Shown here in pieces: positions 34,105 to 42,789 of a stretch of DNA of 64,000 bases. The stretch is taken from the NCBI RefSeq assembly GCF_000422905.1, contig NZ_AUGY01000008.1, forward strand, positions 1 through 64,000. Reading direction: 5' to 3'. The first letter of the stretch is position 1. Every line of letters begins with the position of its first letter. A program made the position numbers and the translations under genes. This stretch comes from Paenibacillus alginolyticus DSM 5050 = NBRC 15375 (lineage in GTDB: Bacteria > Bacillota > Bacilli > Paenibacillales > NBRC-103111). The notes beneath the pieces were generated by a model that worked only from the letters and a program-made list of their open reading frames with translations, did not search any database and was not told the origin of the DNA.

Positions 34105-34419
34105 ATGAGCTGCTATTTCCAGTATGATGACAGGCTCGGAATTGAGATTCCTGTGTTAGAAGAAGAGTGGGATTCTTATCCGCCCAGTGTGCGTGTTGAT
34201 ATTCTATTACATTGGGAACAAATTCGCGGTGCCATACCTGACCGTATTATGAAGTTAGAAACGACGATTATTTACAAACAAAATCAGCTGGACAAGGAAG
34301 ACGATTTTCCCACATCATGTCGTTTGAATTCCGAAATTGCTGACGTAGCTTCTATCATAAATGATCTTCATCTTTGGTTCCGGGCGAATCAGGAATTGGA
34401 ATCGAAAACCCACCAATAA
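34105..34419 (+). CDS. Unrecognised small protein in the ytpB unit
   Basis: The likely product is 104 residues from ATG 34105, behind AAGGAGG; the frame is open upstream to 34030 without a ribosome site. The sequence is charged and mostly helical, with a possible coiled-coil region (RIMKLETTIIYKQNQLDKEDD) and W-rich ends. No signal or membrane helix. It is the first gene of a unit that continues with the 210-residue protein and the YtpB-type synthase. I do not recognise the family. Confidence 0.65.
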   Translation: MSCYFQYDDRLGIEIPVLEEEWDSYPPSVRVDILLHWEQIRGAIPDRIMKLETTIIYKQNQLDKEDDFPTSCRLNSEIADVASIINDLHLWFRANQELESKTHQ

Positions 34420-34447
34420 TGGTTGTCAATGAAGGGAGAATGACTGC

Positions 34448-35080
34448 ATGCATAGCAATAAGGATGGGGATAACTGGCTGGAAGCTATTGCAAAGCCGCT
34501 CTTGGAGCATCTGCCTGCTTTATATCCAATTGAAGAATGGGATGGAAGCATGGATGCACGCATTGAAGCGCTTGTCCCAGCTATGATGACTCAAGGCAGT
34601 CCGGGGCAAGAGTCTTATGGATTGGCGATTAAAGCGGGTCTTTTTTTACTGAATGAGAGTTTAGATAAATCCCATGATATTGCCCAGGAAATCACGAATG
34701 CAACAGGCAGCTACTGGCATGCTTTGATGCATCGGATGGAGGGGGACTACAGCAATGCGAAGTATTGGTTCAACGATGTTGGTCATCATCCCATTTTCTC
34801 TAACTTACTACAATTTGTGAGTGAATATTTGTCAGTAAAAGACTTTGCGGATTTGGACAATGAAGCCCTTCGTCAGAAGCTTGAAGTGCTTATTACTTCT
34901 CCGGAATGGATCCCTTGTGTCTTCATCGATATCGTCGAGTTACAAGTATCCCTGGTTCAAAATCCTATTGTTGATCAATGGTTGCGGCATATTCAACGAT
35001 ATGAAATGCAGTTATTGTTGCAGTATTGCTATGAACAAAGTTGTGGAGGAAGTCTGCTTGAAGCAATTGAACAGAAGTAG
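34448..35080 (+). CDS. Unrecognised protein with HALMHRxEgDYxNAKYWF motif
   Basis: The 210-residue protein lacks signal and membrane helices. A striking conserved-looking block reads YWHALMHRMEGDYSNAKYWF (about residues 97-116), followed by VGHHP. I recall similar unannotated proteins with HRxExDYxNAKYWF-VGxHP in many bacteria, but cannot verify it here. His, Glu and Asp in that block could form an active or metal site. GGGAG nine bases ahead supports ATG 34448. Its end overlaps the synthase start by 23 bases, so the two are coupled. Confidence 0.72.
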   Translation: MHSNKDGDNWLEAIAKPLLEHLPALYPIEEWDGSMDARIEALVPAMMTQGSPGQESYGLAIKAGLFLLNESLDKSHDIAQEITNATGSYWHALMHRMEGDYSNAKYWFNDVGHHPIFSNLLQFVSEYLSVKDFADLDNEALRQKLEVLITSPEWIPCVFIDIVELQVSLVQNPIVDQWLRHIQRYEMQLLLQYCYEQSCGGSLLEAIEQK

Positions 35081-36137
35081 CACAAAGGTTCCACAAGGCC
35101 CAATACGATTAATGGTCAGGGTGTACCGATATATTTTACCGGATGTAAGCGATCAGCTTTCCATGTGGAAAACAAAGGCGGAAAATATCCCGGATAGCGA
35201 GCTGCGTACCCAAGCACTAGCCAGCATCGCTACGAAGCAATTTCATTGTCAAGGTGGCGCTGTTTATGCGGCTGCTAATTTATCGATGCGTCATGTACTC
35301 ATCCCGCTCATTGTTGCGTTTCAAACGATTAGCGATTATTTAGATAATCTATGTGACCGAAGCACATCCTTGGATCCCCAGGATTTCCGTCAATTGCACC
35401 AATCGATGTTGGATGCTGTTGATCCTTCTAAGCCTTTGAACGATTACTATGCATACAGACAAGAGAAAGAGGACGGAGACTACTTAAGAGATCTCGTCCA
35501 AAAGTGTCAGTCTTGTATTAGTCTGCTTCCGTCCTATACACAAGTAGCCGATCAGGTGCGAGAATTCGTGGCCTTATACTGCGATTTACAGGTGTACAAG
35601 CATATTCGCAAGGATATGCGGGAGCCTGAGCTTCATCAGTGGTGGGATCAACATCATCATAGGTATAGCCAAATTTCTTGGAATGAATTTGCAGCAGCCA
35701 CAGGTTCAACATTAGGCATGTTTATGCTTTTCCTTGCGGCTTGTGATCCTCATTTGAGTGAAAAGCAGGTCGATTCGATACGGGAGGCTTATTTCCCTTA
35801 TGTGTGCGGGCTGCATATTCTACTTGATTATTTAATCGATCAGGAAGAAGATATCTTGGGTGGAGACCTGAACTTTTGCAGTTATTATGAATCTATGGAA
35901 GCAACCGTAGAGAGAATTGCCTTTATCGTGCAAGAGGCTCGCAGCAAAATTTTGTTCTTGGAACATCCGCGATTTCATCGTATGATAATCGAAGGTTTGC
36001 TTGCGCTCTATTTGTCGGATCCTAAGGTCAACGGCCAACAGCAAGTGAAGAAAGTATCGAAGCGTCTTATGAAAAATAGTCCGTTAACCCGGTTATTTTT
36101 CTGGCTAAATAGCATGTACATCCGTACGTCATCATGA
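35058..36137 (+). CDS. ytpB: Tetraprenyl-beta-curcumene synthase-like (YtpB family, DUF2600)
   Basis: The protein of 359 residues matches YtpB of Bacillus in length and motifs. The N-terminal PDSELRTQALASIATKQFHCQGGAVYA, shown here in part, is characteristic. The Asp-rich DYLDNLCD and LLDYLIDQEEDILGGDLNFC would bind Mg and diphosphate. YtpB makes the C35 sesquarterpene precursor tetraprenyl-beta-curcumene from heptaprenyl diphosphate. The start is TTG 35058 with GGAGG eight bases ahead; the longer open frame to 34845 lies inside another gene. Product identity is inferred from family. Confidence 0.88.
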   Translation: MKQLNRSSTKVPQGPIRLMVRVYRYILPDVSDQLSMWKTKAENIPDSELRTQALASIATKQFHCQGGAVYAAANLSMRHVLIPLIVAFQTISDYLDNLCDRSTSLDPQDFRQLHQSMLDAVDPSKPLNDYYAYRQEKEDGDYLRDLVQKCQSCISLLPSYTQVADQVREFVALYCDLQVYKHIRKDMREPELHQWWDQHHHRYSQISWNEFAAATGSTLGMFMLFLAACDPHLSEKQVDSIREAYFPYVCGLHILLDYLIDQEEDILGGDLNFCSYYESMEATVERIAFIVQEARSKILFLEHPRFHRMIIEGLLALYLSDPKVNGQQQVKKVSKRLMKNSPLTRLFFWLNSMYIRTSS

Positions 36138-36173
36138 ATGACATTCAGAAGAATTTGAAGGAGGATATGAAAA

Positions 36174-37142
36174 ATGTCAGCAGTAAAATCAATAGCCGTT
36201 CTAACAAGCGGCGGAGACTCTCAGGGAATGAACGCGGCCGTCCGTGCGGTTGTAAGAAGCGCATTATTCCATGGTCTCGAAGTCTATGCCGTACAACGTG
36301 GATACCATGGTTTAATTAACGATGATATTCGCCAAATGGATTTGCGCAGTGTTGGAGATATCATTCAACGCGGGGGAACCATTCTACAAACGGCACGTTG
36401 TAAAGAGTTTTTAACGCCTGAAGGTCAGCAAATTGCAGCTGAAAACCTACGTAAACGCGGCATCGATGGTTTAGTCGTTATTGGTGGAGATGGATCTTAT
36501 CAAGGTGCCAATAAGCTAAGCAAGTTAGGCATCAAAACGATGGGTCTGCCGGGTACAATCGACAATGATATCCCATTCACAGACTTTACGATCGGTTTTG
36601 ATACAGCAGTAAGCATTGTTGTGGATGCGATTAACAAGCTTCGTGATACGATGACATCGCATGAACGTTCATCCGTAGTAGAAGTCATGGGGCGTCATTG
36701 CGGTGAGATCGCACTATACGCAGGATTAGCTAGCGGTGCTGAAACGATTATCGTTCCTGAGGTTGAGGTCGACATTAATGAAGTGGCTAACCGTATGAAA
36801 GATAACTTCTCCCATGGCAAACGTCATAGTATCATTCTCGTTGCAGAAGGAGCGGGATCCGGTGATGGGATCGCTAAGCAGATTACCGAGTATGTTGGTA
36901 TTGAGCCTCGTGTAACTGTTCTTGGTCATATTCAACGCGGAGGAGCTCCTACGCACAATGACCGAATCTTGGCAAGCCGTCTTGGTGATTTCGCTGTACG
37001 TAAGCTCATGGAAGGCGATTCTTCCAAAGCATGCGGTGTGATCAAAGGCGAATTAGTAGCTACCGATATTGATTTAGTTGTAAATACAAAGCGTCCTTTC
37101 AATACAGAACTTTATGAATTGGCAAGTCGTTTATCCCAGTAG
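36174..37142 (+). CDS. pfkA: ATP-dependent 6-phosphofructokinase
   Basis: The 322-residue protein has the complete PfkA motif set: TSGGDSQGMNAAVRAVVR at the start, GGDGSYQGA, PGTIDNDI (catalytic Asp in TIDND), MGRHCGEIALYAGLASGAE and a C-terminal GHIQRGG. The GGD followed by Gly pattern points to ATP as the phosphate donor rather than pyrophosphate. It converts fructose-6-phosphate to fructose-1,6-bisphosphate. AAGGAGG lies close to ATG 36174. No pyruvate kinase follows, unlike the usual pfkA-pyk operon, so this may be a second copy or a rearranged locus. Confidence 0.92.
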   Translation: MSAVKSIAVLTSGGDSQGMNAAVRAVVRSALFHGLEVYAVQRGYHGLINDDIRQMDLRSVGDIIQRGGTILQTARCKEFLTPEGQQIAAENLRKRGIDGLVVIGGDGSYQGANKLSKLGIKTMGLPGTIDNDIPFTDFTIGFDTAVSIVVDAINKLRDTMTSHERSSVVEVMGRHCGEIALYAGLASGAETIIVPEVEVDINEVANRMKDNFSHGKRHSIILVAEGAGSGDGIAKQITEYVGIEPRVTVLGHIQRGGAPTHNDRILASRLGDFAVRKLMEGDSSKACGVIKGELVATDIDLVVNTKRPFNTELYELASRLSQ

Positions 37143-37189
37143 GACTATATTGGAACAAACGCTATTGACCTGTATCATATATTCGTTTA

Positions 37190-37419
37190 TAATATCGTTC
37201 AATATACAAAGCGACATTAGGTCTGTGAAGAGCATCCAACTCGGAGACGTTCATGATCGGTAAGGCGCAAAATATAACGCCTTACTCTAAATAAACCGGC
37301 ACCGCCCGTTATCGCGGAACCAAGCGGATGATGACATGTTGATGTCGTCATCAAGTTGGGTGGCACCGCGAGCAGAACGCTCCTCGTCCCAATCGGACAG
37401 GGGCGTTCTTTGTCTTTTT
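37190..37419 (+). ncRNA. T-box leader of serS
   Basis: The conserved T-box TGGGTGGCACCGCG is at 37357-37370. Upstream is the stem I and pseudoknot region, including the GTAAGGCG/CGCCTTAC hairpin (about 37262-37286). Downstream is the terminator hairpin at 37374-37410. T-boxes read the charging level of the matching tRNA and allow transcription when it is uncharged. The gene that follows is serS, so tRNA-Ser is expected. I could not fix the specifier codon; UCC and AGC both occur near 37230. Confidence 0.92.
37374..37419 (+). terminator. T-box terminator/antiterminator
   Basis: AGAACGCTCC (37374-37383) pairs with GGGGCGTTCTT (37400-37410), followed by a T-rich tail. The T-box bases upstream form the competing antiterminator. 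Confidence 0.88.
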
Positions 37420-37449
37420 CAAATCAAAGAAAGGGAAGCGGTGAGTGGT

Positions 37450-38733
37450 ATGTTGGATATCAAATGGATTCGAATGCATCAGGATCAAGTGAAGGAAGCG
37501 GCTCAAAATAAAGGTGTAGAATGTCCATTGGATGAGCTGCTTGAGGTAGATGAGAAGAAAAGGCTGCTGCTTCATCAAGTGGATCAGCTGCGCACAGAAC
37601 GCAATCGTGCATCCGTTCAGATTGCCCAGTGTATGGCTGAGCAGAACAAGAGAGAAGCCGAGGCTTTAAAAGATCAGGTTCGCGGCTGGAATCGAACATT
37701 AACGGAGTACGAAGAGGGGCTTGCGAAACTGGAGGAGCGGTTCAAGGGACTAATGCTTACGGTACCGAATCTGGCTTCACCTGATACGCCACTTGGGGCT
37801 ACGGATCAAGATAATGTTGTACAGAAAGTAGTGGGTCAGCCAACCTCGTTAAAATTTGAACCTCGTGATCATATGCAAATCGGGGAGGCGTTGGATTTAT
37901 TCGATTTCCCTCGCGGAGTGAAGGTGGCTGGAAGCCGGAATTACTATCTCAAGGGGATGGGGCTATACTTACACAGGGCTGTTCAGCAGCTTGCTCTTGA
38001 TTTGCTATCTGACCGAGGTTTTACGGTGATGGATGTTCCGCTGATGGTGCGGGAAGAGACGCTGCAGAATGCGGGCTTTTTCCCCGCTGGGAAGGACCAG
38101 ACCTACGAATTGCAAGATGAACATAAATGGTTAGTTGGCACATCGGAAGCTCCATTGGTTTCGTATTATGCGGATGAAATTATTGATTTATCAAAAGGGC
38201 CGGTACAACTGGCAGCCGTATCGAATTGTTTCCGTAAAGAAGCCGGTTCAGCAGGTAGAGATGTACGCGGATTATATCGTGTGCATCAATTTGCCAAAGT
38301 CGAGCAGGTGATTCTTTGTGAGAATGATCCCGCCACTGCTGATCAAATGCTAGATCAAATTACACAGAATGCGGAAGATATTCTAGGTTTACTTGAGCTT
38401 CCTTATCGTGTTGTTGCCGTATGTACGGGAGATATGGGCGCCAAAAACTACAAGCAATATGACATTGAGACATGGATGCCAAGCCGTAATGCTTATGGCG
38501 AAACACACTCGTCATCAAGCCTTCTTGACTTTCAAGCTCGCCGCAGCGGCTTGCGATATCGAGATAAGAATGGTGAGCTGCGTTATTGCTATACCCTCAA
38601 TAATACAGCTGTCGCCACACCCAGAATTCTAATTCCATTACTAGAGAATCATCAGCAAGCAGATGGTTCGATTTATCTGCCAGCCGCTCTGAGACCGTAT
38701 ATGAGAGGGCTCACTGCCATACCGAATAAATAA
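37450..38733 (+). CDS. serS: Seryl-tRNA synthetase, divergent type
   Basis: The 427-residue protein has a coiled-coil N-terminal arm (about 30-100) and a class II core. Motif 2 is NCFRKEAGSAGRDVRGLYRVHQF and motif 3 lies in ATPRILIPLLENHQQADGS, both shown in part. The stretch before motif 3 reads YGETHSSSS and LNNTAVATPR, unlike the usual LNGSGLAVxR of bacterial SerRS. This suggests a divergent branch or second copy. ATG 37450 is closest to the family's usual start; a GTG at 37441 is possible. A T-box leader controls it. It charges tRNA-Ser with serine. Confidence 0.9.
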   Translation: MLDIKWIRMHQDQVKEAAQNKGVECPLDELLEVDEKKRLLLHQVDQLRTERNRASVQIAQCMAEQNKREAEALKDQVRGWNRTLTEYEEGLAKLEERFKGLMLTVPNLASPDTPLGATDQDNVVQKVVGQPTSLKFEPRDHMQIGEALDLFDFPRGVKVAGSRNYYLKGMGLYLHRAVQQLALDLLSDRGFTVMDVPLMVREETLQNAGFFPAGKDQTYELQDEHKWLVGTSEAPLVSYYADEIIDLSKGPVQLAAVSNCFRKEAGSAGRDVRGLYRVHQFAKVEQVILCENDPATADQMLDQITQNAEDILGLLELPYRVVAVCTGDMGAKNYKQYDIETWMPSRNAYGETHSSSSLLDFQARRSGLRYRDKNGELRYCYTLNNTAVATPRILIPLLENHQQADGSIYLPAALRPYMRGLTAIPNK

Positions 38734-38734
38734 A

Positions 38735-38783
38735 ATAACGTACCGCATCCTTAGGAGTTCAACTTTGGGATGCGGTACGTTAT
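38735..38783. terminator. Bidirectional terminator
   Basis: ATAACGTACCGCATCC (38735-38750) is the exact complement of 38768-38783. It lies between the convergent serS and dehydrogenase genes. Confidence 0.82.
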
Positions 38784-38789
38784 CGTATG

Positions 38790-39743
38790 TTAATAGCCTT
38801 CTGTTAAATCAACAACATTCATCATTTCGGTGCCATCTAAAATAGCTCTCAAATTATGATAAAAAATCGTGGAAACTCGCTCTGTATAGTGAACGGAAGC
38901 TCCAGCGATATGCGGAGTAAGAATAACATTATCCATGCTCCATAGGGGAGAAGTTAACGGTAATGGCTCCTGCTCAAAAACATCGAGCGCAGCGCCTGCC
39001 AGCTTGCCTTCTTGCAGCGCATGGATCAAATCCTCTTCATCAATGACATCACCGCGAGCCAAATTGATTAAAAAAGCACTTGGTTTCATTAAGCGAAGAT
39101 GTTCTTTGGTCAAGAAGCCTCGCGTCTTAGCTGTGCTAGGAAGTAGAAGAACGACGAAATCACTTTGTGAAAGCAAAGACGTTAAACCTTCTTCTCCGCT
39201 AACCGTCGAATCAAAGGCAGGCCCTTGCGAACCGGAACGATTCAGCCCAATGACAGTCATATCAAAAGCCTTAGCTTTGCGAGCAACCGCTTCGCCGATT
39301 GCGCCAGCACCAATAATGCCAATTGTTTTACCATAAAGTTCACCGAAACTGACTTGGTTGTTCCATACTTTACTTTGCTGACGCTCATGGAGAAGATTCG
39401 CCTTACGAACCCATTGCAGCATGAGACTTAACGTAAATTCACTCATCTGGATCGTATGTACCCCACGGGCATTGGTTAGTATGACATTACGCCGTGCTAA
39501 CTCTTGGAGAGGAAGCTTATCAACGCCAGCCGATATGGTTTGCATCCATTTCAGCTTATCCGCCTTCTTGAGGATGTCCGGATTCATGAGGCCAGCCGTG
39601 ATCATTACATCTGCATCTGCTATGTATTCCCCAGCTTCACTTGAAGATTTAAACCAATGAAATTGGCAGCGTTCCTTCAAGTCTTGCGGCATCTGCTTTT
39701 GCATGGAAGTCAAATCCATTCCAGTTATGGCGACAATATTCAT
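38790..39743 (-). CDS. D-isomer-specific 2-hydroxyacid dehydrogenase
   Basis: The protein of 317 residues shows the NAD-binding GIIGAGAIGEAVARKAKAF and the catalytic Arg in INLARGDVIDEEDL. The Glu follows in ALDVFEQEPLP, and the His in ILTPHIAGAS. These define the D-2-hydroxyacid dehydrogenase fold used for phosphoglycerate, lactate, glyoxylate and other acids. The substrate cannot be told; a reductase for 2-ketoacids is likely. ATG 39743 follows AAAGGAG by nine bases; a TTG at 39752 overlaps the site. Single-gene unit. Confidence 0.88.
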   Translation of the reverse strand: MNIVAITGMDLTSMQKQMPQDLKERCQFHWFKSSSEAGEYIADADVMITAGLMNPDILKKADKLKWMQTISAGVDKLPLQELARRNVILTNARGVHTIQMSEFTLSLMLQWVRKANLLHERQQSKVWNNQVSFGELYGKTIGIIGAGAIGEAVARKAKAFDMTVIGLNRSGSQGPAFDSTVSGEEGLTSLLSQSDFVVLLLPSTAKTRGFLTKEHLRLMKPSAFLINLARGDVIDEEDLIHALQEGKLAGAALDVFEQEPLPLTSPLWSMDNVILTPHIAGASVHYTERVSTIFYHNLRAILDGTEMMNVVDLTEGY

Positions 39744-39874
39744 TGCATTCAACTCCTTTTATATCTTTGAGAATAATAAAGTCAATCTATAAGATTCTTT
39801 GATTGTACATATCTCCGGTAATTCTGGTAACATGAATCCTGATTACATGATAAATCAAACCGAAAACGAAAGTA

Positions 39875-39912
39875 AACACCCCGAGAGCTCTTAGTGCTCC
39901 CAGGGTGTCACC
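39875..39912 (-). terminator. Terminator of the glycoside-hydrolase-like gene
   Basis: ACACCC pairs with GGGTGT, with an inner GAGCTC/GGGAGC-type stem, followed leftward by a T-rich tail. Confidence 0.78.
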
Positions 39913-39915
39913 ATG

Positions 39916-41097
39916 TTAGTATTTCACATCAGGTGTGTAGTTGTTATTGGCGTTCCATAGCAGGAACTCATTGACGCCGTTTTCTTTCAAAGCCCGTATT
40001 TGTTCTTCCACTTCATGTTTGCCGTACTTGATATAACCAGGTACCCAAGAAGCGGTGAAATCTTGAATCCAAGGGCGAACTATCGGCTTCCAACCTTTTT
40101 TATCAATGGCTTCTAACTTCTTGGTTGTATCCTTAGATGCTCCATCGATAGTGACAAAAGGCGCAGCATCCGGCACTTTGGAGCCAAACCAGCCTGTGCT
40201 GTAATGACTTGGATAAATCATAGGAGCGATGACATCGACATTTTGAGAGATTTTCTCGAAATCTTGACCAATGCCTTCGGCTGCCGGAACTGAGGCCGCA
40301 TAACCAAAAATATCAACAGATACACGTACACCAAGTGGCTGCAATTGTTCTTTGGCATATTTGACGAAGGAAGCGACAGCATCAATACGTGAACGTTCAT
40401 CCTTTGTATATTTGAGAATGTCAGCTCTTTTTTCGAAGCCTTCCGGGAACCGGACGTAGTCGAATTGAATTTCTTTAAATCCAGCTTTTACGGCTTCTTT
40501 TGCTACGGCAATATTGTAATCCCATACTTCTTTGTTATATGGATTTACGAAGCTGTCCGGTGGGTTCTTACCGTTGCCCCACAGAGTTCCATCTGGATTG
40601 ACGAAAGACCATTCTGGTTTCTTCTTGGCAAGAACCGTGTCCTTGAATACAACGATACGGCCGATTGGATAAATATGATGTTCATTCAAGGTACTCATTA
40701 AACCAGGCATATTACCAATAATTTTCTGTGTTGTTCCCATCGCCTCAAGCTCTGCGTTCCCAGTTTGCCAAGTGATGTAACCCCAATCATCCTTAACATC
40801 GATTACCATTGAGTTAAGTTCTGTGTCGTCCAGAAGCTTGAGCAGTGTGTTTAGGCGAGAACCTCCAGCACTATGGGCTGTTGCGTAAATACCTTTAACA
40901 ACGGGGGCATCCTTCTGTGGGTCTTGTTTGTTGACTGGAGCGAGTGGATCCGTCTCTTGGGACGGATTGGGTTGAACAATCGCAACAGCATTCTTCGCAT
41001 TCAGAGAAGCTTGCACGAGCTGTTCAAAGCTGGCATCCGGGTTAGCGGCTGTTACGTTGCCCCAGATTAGGGCGAGTGAAGCAAGTAATATTTCCAT
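39916..41097 (-). CDS. Putative glycoside hydrolase (COG1306/DUF4015 type), exported
   Basis: The protein of about 393 residues starts with a hydrophobic helix (MEILLASLALIWGNVTAA), probably a signal peptide, then a Pro/Gln-rich linker. The core begins with KGIYATAHSAGG and includes MVIDVKDDWGYITW, the catalytic-looking EIQFDYVRFPEG and VDIFGYAAS, VIAPMIYPSHY and WIQDF. This is the pattern of the uncharacterised GH-like TIM barrel family. Substrate may be a cell-wall polysaccharide. AGAGG lies about ten bases before ATG 41097. It is a single-gene unit. Confidence 0.85.
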   Translation of the reverse strand: MEILLASLALIWGNVTAANPDASFEQLVQASLNAKNAVAIVQPNPSQETDPLAPVNKQDPQKDAPVVKGIYATAHSAGGSRLNTLLKLLDDTELNSMVIDVKDDWGYITWQTGNAELEAMGTTQKIIGNMPGLMSTLNEHHIYPIGRIVVFKDTVLAKKKPEWSFVNPDGTLWGNGKNPPDSFVNPYNKEVWDYNIAVAKEAVKAGFKEIQFDYVRFPEGFEKRADILKYTKDERSRIDAVASFVKYAKEQLQPLGVRVSVDIFGYAASVPAAEGIGQDFEKISQNVDVIAPMIYPSHYSTGWFGSKVPDAAPFVTIDGASKDTTKKLEAIDKKGWKPIVRPWIQDFTASWVPGYIKYGKHEVEEQIRALKENGVNEFLLWNANNNYTPDVKY

Positions 41098-41206
41098 GAT
41101 GTATAAGTCCTCTCCAATCATTGTTTCTAGCTTTTATTATAAAGCAAGCGGGAAACTACGCACAGAGGAAATTTGTAGAGGTTTGTAGAAAGAAGGTAGT
41201 CGCTCA

Positions 41207-42361
41207 TTGAAACTTGATAAACAAATTATTTCATTATCTGGCGTGAATTTTTTTTACTATGCTTCTAGTGCCATTTTATTGCCCTATTTACCTTTATATT
41301 TGAATAGTAAAGGCTATTCAGCTAGTGAGATTGGACTCTTAATGATGATTGGTCCGTTTATCTCCATTTTCGCTCAGCCATTTTGGGGATATGTCAGCGA
41401 CCGGTTCAACTCCGTGAGGAACATCGTATTTTTACTTTGGAGCCTTTCCTTACTGGGAAGTTTTGGACTGTTTTTAACAAAAGGCTTCGGGCTTACACTT
41501 GGATTTATTTTACTGCTTTACTTCTTCTTACTGCCATCCATTCCACTCATCGACAATTTGGTTGTTAAATCAACGGCGCAGCGTGGGATGTCTTATGGAT
41601 CCGTACGATTATGGGGTTCTATTGGATTCTCGGGTGTTGCTCTAGTTTCAGGTCTTTTACTCAATGAATTAGGGGGAGTAGCCAACATACCTTATTTTTA
41701 TTGGGCGTTGTGGATCTTCCCATTTCTATTGCTAGCTTTTATCAAAGACGAGAAGGGCAGCGGACAGCGAATAACATTACGTGCGATCGGTACGATTTTC
41801 AAAAATAAAAACTTCTTATGGTTTATGATCATGGTTCTGATAATATCTATTCCGCATCGTATGAACGATGCACTATTAGGTTTATATTTGAATAAATTAG
41901 GTGCTACGGACTCAATGGTCAGCTGGGCTTGGGCCATTGCGGCATGCACTGAAATTCCGGTATTTGCGTATATCAATCGGTACATACATCGTTATCACGA
42001 ACTGACCATCTTAGGTATCGTTTCAGTCTTATACACAATCCGTTGGTTACTCTACACGCTCTTCAGCGATGCATGGGTGCTAATTGGTTTACAGACAACG
42101 CATATGGTCACCTTTGCTGTTCTGTGGATCGTTGCGGTACAGTATGTCGTGCGTCTGCTTCCGGAGCAATTTGGCTCAACGGGTCAATCCATTCTTGCGA
42201 TGGTGTTCATGGGGCTTGCAGGTATTATCGGCGGTTCAGTGGGCGGATGGTTGAGCGAGCAGTGGGGAGGCGCAAGCATGTATGTGTTTGCGTCAGTGAT
42301 GTCGGCAATAGCAGCAGGTATGTTTTTCGGAACTCAAGCCGTAATGCGTAGAAAAAGCTAA
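41207..42361 (+). CDS. MFS transporter (HcaT/PPP-like), paralogue of the 31337 gene
   Basis: The 384-residue protein has 12 helices and begins FFYYASSAILLPYLPLYL. The conserved loop GYVSDRFNSVRN and the SYGSVRLWGSIGFSG segment match the protein encoded at 31337-32521. The start is TTG 41207 with GAAGG upstream. Its substrate is unknown; the two paralogues may handle related compounds. Downstream is a strong bidirectional terminator. Confidence 0.85.
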   Translation: MKLDKQIISLSGVNFFYYASSAILLPYLPLYLNSKGYSASEIGLLMMIGPFISIFAQPFWGYVSDRFNSVRNIVFLLWSLSLLGSFGLFLTKGFGLTLGFILLLYFFLLPSIPLIDNLVVKSTAQRGMSYGSVRLWGSIGFSGVALVSGLLLNELGGVANIPYFYWALWIFPFLLLAFIKDEKGSGQRITLRAIGTIFKNKNFLWFMIMVLIISIPHRMNDALLGLYLNKLGATDSMVSWAWAIAACTEIPVFAYINRYIHRYHELTILGIVSVLYTIRWLLYTLFSDAWVLIGLQTTHMVTFAVLWIVAVQYVVRLLPEQFGSTGQSILAMVFMGLAGIIGGSVGGWLSEQWGGASMYVFASVMSAIAAGMFFGTQAVMRRKS

Positions 42362-42370
42362 TAATAAATA

Positions 42371-42402
42371 AAAACACCCGGTAGCCAAATTAGCCGGGTG
42401 TT
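42371..42402. terminator. Bidirectional terminator
   Basis: AAACACCCGG pairs with CCGGGTGTTT around a short TAGC...GCTA-like loop. It lies between the MFS gene and tatA. Confidence 0.9.
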
Positions 42403-42407
42403 TGCAC

Positions 42408-42644
42408 TTACTTGTGAACTTGTCCTGATTCTGTATTCGTGACCTCTGAAGGATTAATCTCTTTACGAACCGGTACTGGCTGATCATCGGCAGATGAATT
42501 ACCGCCATTTCCATTCGTTGCATCTTTAAATTCACGAAACATTTTGCCAAAACCTCTGCCAAGTTCAGGCAGTTTATTAGGCCCAAACAAGAGAAGGGCA
42601 ACAATTGCAATTAAGATGATGTGCCAAGGAGATAATGCTCCCAT
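42408..42644 (-). CDS. tatA: Sec-independent protein translocase TatA/E
   Basis: The 78-residue protein has the TatA layout: a short N-terminus, one membrane helix (PWHIILIAIVALLLFG), the hinge PNKLPELGRGFGK and an amphipathic helix, then a hydrophilic tail. TatA forms the channel for folded proteins with twin-arginine signals; a TatC partner is not in the window. GGAGGTG six bases ahead supports ATG 42644; the ATG at 42659 overlaps the ribosome site. Single gene. Confidence 0.9.
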   Translation of the reverse strand: MGALSPWHIILIAIVALLLFGPNKLPELGRGFGKMFREFKDATNGNGGNSSADDQPVPVRKEINPSEVTNTESGQVHK

Positions 42645-42757
42645 TCCAGACACCTCCATTAGTTTATCTTAGCTCTAGTATACCATGTTCTTATCATAAC
42701 CTATATACCCTAATTATTACAAACTCAATAACATTATCTGAATAAAGTTGACCAGAA

Positions 42758-42789
42758 AAAGACGCCCCTTAATGATACAGGGCGTCTTT
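42758..42789. terminator. Intrinsic terminator overlapping the end of the 42769 gene
   Basis: AAAGACGCCC (42758-42767) pairs with GGGCGTCTTT (42780-42789). Both ends have A/T-runs. The gene's stop codon is inside the stem. Confidence 0.85.

Noticed and set aside
34845-35057. Upstream extension of the ytpB reading frame
   Set aside because: It runs inside the 210-aa gene in another frame, has no ribosome site, and the family start fits TTG 35058 with GGAGG.
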